A stretch of DNA of 5,455 nt. It comes from Rhodospirillaceae bacterium (lineage in GTDB: Bacteria; Pseudomonadota; Alphaproteobacteria; UBA828). The DNA is taken from the NCBI GenBank assembly GCA_028819955.1, contig JAPPKP010000428.1, forward strand, positions 1 through 5,455, given 5' to 3'. This document shows, in pieces, positions 1 through 5,455 of the stretch (position 1 is its first letter; each line of letters starts with the position of its first letter). The notes under the pieces were generated by a model. The model was not told the origin of the DNA. It did no database searches and was given only the letters and a program-made list of their open reading frames with translations. The position numbers were made by a program, and so were the translations under genes.

Positions 1-919
1 ACCTCTCGGGCGCGAAGGGCTGCCCGATCATCGCGGGCGTGTTCACCCTGATCAAAGACCTGTTTCCTGAGATGATAACCAGCACCACTATCGTGACGAG
101 GTAAGGCAGGGACGACAATAGCTGCGACGGGATTCCGACGCCCAGACCCTGGACGTAGAGGCCCATGATCCAGACCGTGCCGAAGAGATAGGCCCCGATC
201 AGCAGACGCCCGGGCAGCCAGGTTGAAAAGACGACCAGCGCGAGCGCGATCCAGCCGCGGCCCGCGCTCATGTTCTCGATCCACTGCGTGGTGTAGGCAA
301 GCGCCAGATACGCGCCGGCGAGGCCCGAGCAGGCGCCGCCGAAGGCGATGCAGGCGTAGCGCACCCTGACCACACCGTAGCCCAAAGCATGGGCGGAATG
401 GTGGTTGTTGCCCACCGCGTTGATGACGAGGCCGATCCGGGTGCGAAACAGCACGTAGCTGACGGCCGCGATCAGCGCGAGCGAGATGTAGACCAGGATG
501 TCCTGGCCGAACAGGATCGGTCCTATGAACGGGATGTCGGTGAGCAGGGGAATGTGGATGGATTCGAGCTTCACCCCGGGCAGCCCCGTGAACCCCTCGC
601 CGATCAGGCCGGAGAGCCCCAGGCCCAGCAAGGTGAGCGACAGCCCGGTCGCGACCTGCGAGGTCATCAGGGTCTGGGTCAGGAAGGCGAAGAGCATCGA
701 CGTGGCGACGCCCGCGTAGAGCCCGACCAGAATGCCGAGCAGCGCCGAGCCAGTCGTGTAGGCGGCGGCGAAGCTGCAGACCGCGCCCATGATCATCATG
801 CCCTCGACGCCCAGGTTGAGGACGCCCGAGCGTTCCGTGACGAGCTCTCCGGTCGCCGCCAGCAGCAATGGCGTGGACGCCGTGATGATCGTCAGAATGA
901 CGGCTTCGAGGGCTTCCAT
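1..919 (-). CDS. Nucleoside/purine-type ABC transporter permease, second subunit (YufQ-like, BPD_transp_2), 3' end at window edge
   Basis: This is the partner inner-membrane permease. From ATG at 919 the frame stays open for 306 codons to the left edge. Family members are about 305-320 residues and the last visible residues (AMIGQPFAPER) resemble the usual C-terminus, so little is missing. Landmarks are TPLLLAATGELVTERSGVLN (16-35) followed by LGVEGMMIMGA (36-46), TSQVATGLSLTLLGLGLSG (86-104), RTRIGLVINAVG (149-160), GACSGLAGAYLAL (195-207) and RGWIALALVVFSTWLPGRLL (211-230), then IGAYLFG (231-237). Hydrophobic segments cover most of the rest. The cytoplasmic coupling loop reads AVGNNHHSAHALG (158-170), where relatives usually have an AVGENP-type sequence. 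The start is supported by AGGAAG 6 bases upstream and by the N-terminus beginning where relatives begin. It follows the first permease by 24 bp. The gene is complete in frame, with no frameshift. Confidence 0.92.
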   Translation of the reverse strand, partial: MEALEAVILTIITASTPLLLAATGELVTERSGVLNLGVEGMMIMGAVCSFAAAYTTGSALLGILVGLYAGVATSMLFAFLTQTLMTSQVATGLSLTLLGLGLSGLIGEGFTGLPGVKLESIHIPLLTDIPFIGPILFGQDILVYISLALIAAVSYVLFRTRIGLVINAVGNNHHSAHALGYGVVRVRYACIAFGGACSGLAGAYLALAYTTQWIENMSAGRGWIALALVVFSTWLPGRLLIGAYLFGTVWIMGLYVQGLGVGIPSQLLSSLPYLVTIVVLVIISGNRSLIRVNTPAMIGQPFAPER

Positions 920-925
920 CGACCG

Positions 926-931
926 CTTCCT
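926..931 (-). promoter_or_regulatory. Ribosome binding site of the second permease
   Basis: AGGAAG on the minus strand lies 6 bases before the ATG at 919 and is the best Shine-Dalgarno match near any transporter gene here. It fixes the start of the second permease and suggests independent initiation in addition to coupling. Confidence 0.7.
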
Positions 932-947
932 AGACCTCTCCCGTCAT
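930..947 (-). other. Five-codon mini-ORF bridging the two permease genes (speculative)
   Basis: The first permease stop sits in the tetramer ATGA, and that ATG opens a tiny reading frame (MTGEV, then TAG) that ends 10 bases before the ATG of the second permease. It may be chance, a re-initiation relay, or the trace of an older start that a one-base change put out of frame. The encoded peptide is unlikely to have a function of its own. Confidence 0.2.
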
Positions 948-2004
948 CGCCTGGGTCGAACCAGCCTGATGCGATAACGGATCAGCGTGTCGCAGGCCAG
1001 GATGAGGAACAGCAGCATGCCCTGGAACACCTGAGTGGTCTTGTCGGAGATGCCGAGCTCCACCTGCACCGCCTCTCCGCCCATGTAGCTGATCGCGAGC
1101 AGGACGCCTGCGAAGAACACGCCGATCGGGTTCAGGCGACCGAGAAAGGCGACGATGATCGCGGTGAAGCCGTAGCCGGGGGAGACGTGCGGTTGCAGTT
1201 GCCCACTCGGGCCTGCGACTTCGCAGATGCCGGCGAGTCCGGCCAGGGCGCCTGACAGCATGAAGCAGAACAGAACCACCCGCTTGCCCTTGAAGCCGGC
1301 GAATGAGCCCGCGCGCGGCGAAGTGCCGACGACGCGGATCTCGAACCCGCGCAGCGTCCGTCCCATCATGAACGCGACGACGATGACGGCCACGACGGCG
1401 AAGATAGCGCCGATATGCACCCGTCCATCGCCCAGAGGCGGTATGACCTGCCAGCCCTCGAACAAAATGGACTGCGGGAAGTTGTAGCCGTCGGGGTCTC
1501 GCCAGGCCCCGCGAATCAGCCAGTCCAGCAGCAGCTGGGCGACGTAGACGAGCATCAGGCTGGTCAGGATCTCGTTGGCGGAGAAACGGTTCTTCAGGAA
1601 CGCCGGAATCGCGGCGAAGAACGCACCGCCCGCGATGCCGAGAACGAGCATGAGGAGCAGGACCAGCGGAGACTGCCAGTCGGGGAAATAGATCGGGATG
1701 GAGGCGCCGACCAGGGCGCCCATCGTAAGCTGGCCCTCGGCACCGATGTTCCAGACGTTGGCGGTGTAGCAGACGGCGAGGCCGACGCCGATCAGGATGA
1801 GCGGCGCAGCCTTGACGATCACCTCCTCGATGGACCAGGCGCTGGTCACCGGCTCGATGAAGTAGATGTAAAGCGCTTTGCCGGGATCGAAGCCCAAGGC
1901 CACGAACATGATGGCGCCGAGCGCGAGCGTGATGCCGATCGCCAGCACGGGCGAGAGAAACGCCATCAGCGTCGAACGTCGGCTGCGCCGCTCCAGCCTG
2001 AGGA

Positions 2005-2008
<4 letters not shown>
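944..2008 (-). CDS. Nucleoside/purine-type ABC transporter permease, first subunit (YufP-like, BPD_transp_2)
   Basis: This is an inner-membrane permease of the branched-chain-transport superfamily that would form half of the translocation channel. The 354-residue product is normal for the longer permease of BMP-dependent nucleoside importers. It has an N-terminal basic stretch (LRLERRSRRS, about 3-12) and hydrophobic segments near 18-38, 66-82, 114-135, 147-165, 198-216, 246-262, 280-306 and 325-339. Family landmarks are TANVWNIGAEGQL (82-94), the cytoplasmic loop RGFEIRVVGTSPRAGSFAG (220-238), SGALAGLAG (252-260) and GYGFTAIIVAFLGRLNP (278-294). It starts with GTG, which shares four bases (GTGA) with the ATPase stop, so the two are translationally coupled; only a loose GGGG lies 7 bases upstream. 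An in-frame ATG at codon 15 would remove the basic N-terminus and has no clear ribosome site. The substrate is inferred from context. LivH/LivM amino acid permeases are relatives but are shorter and pair with single-domain ATPases. Confidence 0.92.
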
Positions 2009-3594
<1,586 letters not shown>

Positions 3595-3601
3595 TCGTCC
3601 C

Positions 3602-3615
3602 GGACCCTTGGGTCC
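3602..3615. repeat. Perfect 14-bp inverted repeat in the xdhC-ATPase gap
   Basis: On the minus strand the gap reads GGACCC-AA-GGGTCC, a perfect palindrome with six-base arms. It starts directly after the xdhC TAG and ends one base into the G-rich tract just before the ATPase ATG. In RNA it could form a five-base-pair stem with a CAAG loop. No run of U follows, so it does not look like an intrinsic terminator. It may be chance, a weak translational control hairpin, or an RNA-processing point; the sequence alone cannot decide. Confidence 0.6.
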
Positions 3616-4602
3616 CTAGGACGAGGCCGCCGCGCCGTGCGTCTCGGCCATCGCGTCCCTGCGGCGAAGCAGGTCCGCGACCCCCGATGCGGCGATGACC
3701 GCCGGCTGCTTCGACGTAACGCCGTCGATGCCGATCGGACAGACCAGCCGCTCGATATCGTCCTCCTCCAGGCCCGCCTGCCGCATGCGGCTGATGAAGC
3801 GGGCCTTCTTCGACGCCGAGCCGATCAGGCCGACATAGCCGAACCGCCTCGCTCTGAGCGCGGCAAGGACGACGTCGAAGTCGAGCGCGTGACTGTGGGA
3901 CATCACCAGCACGAACGCGCCGTCGGGCACCTTCTCCAGCTCGGCCGCCGGTTCCGCCGCCACCACGACGCGCACGTCGCCCGGCACGATGGAAGGGAAT
4001 TCATCCTTGCGCGGATCGATCCACACCACGCTGAAGTCGAGCGGCGCAAGCGCGAGGATCACGGCGCGGCCGACATGACCGGCGCCGACCAGCGCCAGAA
4101 CCTGCTTCCGGGTGCCGAACCGCTCCAGCAGGCGCCCGTCGGCCGAAAGCAGGCTGGCCTCGGTGCCCGGAAGCTCCCGATCCAGGATGGTCCGCTCCAC
4201 GCAGCGTTCGGCGATGCGGCCCTCGGTGACGAAGAGCCCCGCCTTCTCCGCATCGGCGAGCGCCTGCACCTCGGCCGCTCGTCCGGGCGTGAACACTTCC
4301 AGCAGGATGCGCACTGAGCCTCCGCAGCACTGGCCGAGATCGGGACCGAGCGCCATTCGCTCAAGGTCCACCGGAGGAGCGACCCAGCCCGCCGTGCCCT
4401 TCGCCAAGGCCGCGCGGGCGCGCCCGATCGCCTGCCATTCCAGCGTGCCGCCGCCGATTGTGCCGGCGAACGAGCCGTCCTCCAGCACGACCATGCGGGC
4501 GCCGGGCTCGCGCGGCGCCGAACCCTTGGCATCGACGATGCTGACCATGGCGCAGCTCTGCTCCTCGCGAAGCGCGCGGCCGATGGTCGCCCAGGTCTTC
4601 AT
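3616..4602 (-). CDS. xdhC: Xanthine dehydrogenase accessory protein XdhC
   Basis: XdhC binds molybdenum cofactor, assists its sulfuration and delivers it to the XdhB subunit; it is not part of the mature enzyme (known from Rhodobacter capsulatus). The 328-residue product has the full family layout. The N-terminal domain carries GSAPREPGARM (27-37), GTIGGGTLEW (47-56) and the cysteine pair QCCGG (91-95), a conserved spot implicated in cofactor binding. A Rossmann-like C-terminal domain has GAGHVG (173-178), MSHSHALD (234-241), LIGSASKK (259-266) and a closing IGIDGVTSKQPAVIAASGVA stretch (290-309). The ATG is preceded by GAGG at a 7-base spacing, and that site overlaps the xdhB stop codon, so translation is probably coupled to xdhB. 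The length is normal and no key motif is missing. It ends in TAG, 21 bp before the ABC ATPase gene. Other CoxI/XdhC-family maturation proteins serve other molybdenum hydroxylases, but position directly after xdhB makes XdhC the clear choice. Confidence 0.96.
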   Translation of the reverse strand: MKTWATIGRALREEQSCAMVSIVDAKGSAPREPGARMVVLEDGSFAGTIGGGTLEWQAIGRARAALAKGTAGWVAPPVDLERMALGPDLGQCCGGSVRILLEVFTPGRAAEVQALADAEKAGLFVTEGRIAERCVERTILDRELPGTEASLLSADGRLLERFGTRKQVLALVGAGHVGRAVILALAPLDFSVVWIDPRKDEFPSIVPGDVRVVVAAEPAAELEKVPDGAFVLVMSHSHALDFDVVLAALRARRFGYVGLIGSASKKARFISRMRQAGLEEDDIERLVCPIGIDGVTSKQPAVIAASGVADLLRRRDAMAETHGAAASS

Positions 4603-4609
4603 CTCATCG

Positions 4610-4613
4610 CCTC
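4610..4613 (-). promoter_or_regulatory. Ribosome binding site of xdhC overlapping the xdhB stop
   Basis: On the minus strand GAGG begins inside the xdhB TGA and lies 7 bases before the xdhC ATG. It supports the start at 4602 and implies that ribosomes finishing xdhB help initiate xdhC. Confidence 0.7.
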
Positions 4614-5455
4614 ACGCATCCTGCATGGAACGGATTGCGCGGGTAATCGCTTCCGGCGTCGCCGGCGCATCGAGCGCCGGCACCCGTCCGGGATTGAGGC
4701 TCGCGATGGCATTAGAGATCGCCGAGAATACCGATATCGCCAGCATCAGCGGCGGCTCGCCGACCGCCTTCGAGCGGTAGATGGTGGGCTCCCTGTTGCC
4801 CTTGGACTGCCACAGCGCGAACCTGAAGTCCTCCGGCACGTCGCTCGCGACCGGGATCTTGTAGGTGGAGGGCGCGTGGGTCGTGAGCCGGCCCTTCGCA
4901 TCGAACACCAACTCTTCGGTGGTTAGCCAGCCCATGCCCTGCACGAAGCCGCCTTCGATCTGACCGATATCGATGGCGGGGTTGAGTGAATTGCCGACGT
5001 CGTGCAGCAGGTCCGCCCGATCCACCCGCATCTCTCCTGTCAGGGTGTCGATCGTCACCTCCGAGCAGGCGGCGCCGTAGGCGAAGTAGAGGAAGGGCCG
5101 CCCGCTCGCCGAGGCGCGGTCCCAAGTGATCTTCGGCGTCGCGAAGTACCCGGTCGAGGACAGCGAGACCCGTTCGAGGAAGCAGGTCTTCGCCAGCTCG
5201 GCGAAGGCAATCTCCTGCCCGCCGACCGTCACCTTGCCGCCGGCGAAGCGGACCTGCGCCTTGGGCACCTGGTAGAGCTTGCCGGCCAGGGCGGCCATGC
5301 GGTCCTTGATCGTGGCGGCCGCCCGCATCGCCGCCATGCCGTTCAGGTCGGAGCCGGACGACGCGGCGGTCGGCGTGGTGTTGGGTACCATGTCGGTCTT
5401 CGTCGCGGTGATCCTCACCTTGTCGAAGCCGATGCCGAACTCCTCCGCCACCACC
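4612..5455 (-). CDS. xdhB: Xanthine dehydrogenase molybdenum-binding subunit XdhB, C-terminal part (5' end beyond window)
   Basis: This is the large molybdopterin-binding subunit of xanthine dehydrogenase, a cytoplasmic enzyme that oxidises hypoxanthine and xanthine to urate. About 281 codons are visible, open at the right edge and ending in TGA at 4614-4612; family members are roughly 770-790 residues, so about the last third is present. Counting from the codon at 5454, residues 20-40 carry the cofactor-binding block TDMVPNTTPTAASSGSDLNG. Residues 151-182 hold HDVGNSLNPAIDIGQIEGGF followed by VQGMGWLTTEEL. HAPSTYKIP is at 193-201. KAVGEPP at 229-235 contains the invariant catalytic glutamate (Glu233, codon 4758-4756), equivalent to Glu1261 of the bovine enzyme. 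The substrate-binding arginine should lie upstream, outside the window. A separate subunit ending here, followed by xdhC, fits the bacterial split XdhA/XdhB form. The GTG codons at the edge are internal, not starts. An aldehyde oxidase-like relative is possible, but the xdhC neighbour and the close match to bacterial XdhB wording favour xanthine dehydrogenase. Confidence 0.95.
   Translation of the reverse strand, partial: VVAEEFGIGFDKVRITATKTDMVPNTTPTAASSGSDLNGMAAMRAAATIKDRMAALAGKLYQVPKAQVRFAGGKVTVGGQEIAFAELAKTCFLERVSLSSTGYFATPKITWDRASASGRPFLYFAYGAACSEVTIDTLTGEMRVDRADLLHDVGNSLNPAIDIGQIEGGFVQGMGWLTTEELVFDAKGRLTTHAPSTYKIPVASDVPEDFRFALWQSKGNREPTIYRSKAVGEPPLMLAISVFSAISNAIASLNPGRVPALDAPATPEAITRAIRSMQDA

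Noticed and set aside
1..919. Possible disrupted permease at the left end
   Set aside because: Translating the minus strand base by base from 919 gives 306 uninterrupted codons with all family landmarks. The gene is intact and only cut by the window edge.
389..1255. Plus-strand frame of 288 codons opposite the two permeases
   Set aside because: It is a charged, motif-free sequence antisense to two permease genes and covers their junction, so it is treated as a shadow.
3602..3615. Intrinsic terminator between xdhC and the transporter genes
   Set aside because: The stem is at most five or six base pairs and no U-tract follows on the minus strand; the ATPase start codon follows within a few bases.

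Overview
The window is a GC-rich, gene-dense stretch in which all five recognisable genes lie on the minus strand, so transcription runs from the right edge to the left edge. The GC-biased codons, the xdhB-xdhC order and the wording of the conserved protein motifs suggest an alphaproteobacterium (rhizobial or rhodospirillal type). That placement is inference; there is no rRNA or other marker to settle it.

Layout in the direction of transcription: (1) 5455-4612, the C-terminal part of the molybdenum-binding subunit of xanthine dehydrogenase (xdhB), entering from the right edge; (2) 4602-3616, xdhC, the accessory protein that matures the molybdenum cofactor of that enzyme; (3) 3594-2005, a double-domain ABC ATPase of the nucleoside/purine (BMP-associated, YufO-like) type; (4) 2008-944, the first permease (YufP-like); (5) 919-1, the second permease (YufQ-like), which reaches the left edge only a few residues before its expected end. 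Gaps are 9 bp, 21 bp, a 4-bp overlap and 24 bp, so this is almost certainly one operon whose promoter lies beyond the right edge. No non-coding stretch exceeds 24 bp. I see no RNA gene, mobile element, CRISPR array or convincing terminator.

Working together, the transporter would bring purines or nucleosides into the cytoplasm. Xanthine dehydrogenase would oxidise hypoxanthine and xanthine to urate, and XdhC would supply the enzyme with a sulfurated molybdenum cofactor. The window is thus the middle of a purine uptake and catabolism operon. Missing parts are xdhA (FAD/Fe-S subunit) and the start of xdhB, expected to the right, and the substrate-binding lipoprotein, which is not in the window.

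This is a fairly ordinary metabolic operon and I do not find evidence of a new system. The points worth a second look are small: a perfect 14-bp palindrome filling most of the xdhC-ATPase gap, a five-codon mini-ORF bridging the two permease genes, an unusual histidine/asparagine-rich coupling-loop motif in the second permease, the degenerate second nucleotide site of the ATPase, and the fusion of enzyme and transporter genes into one transcript.
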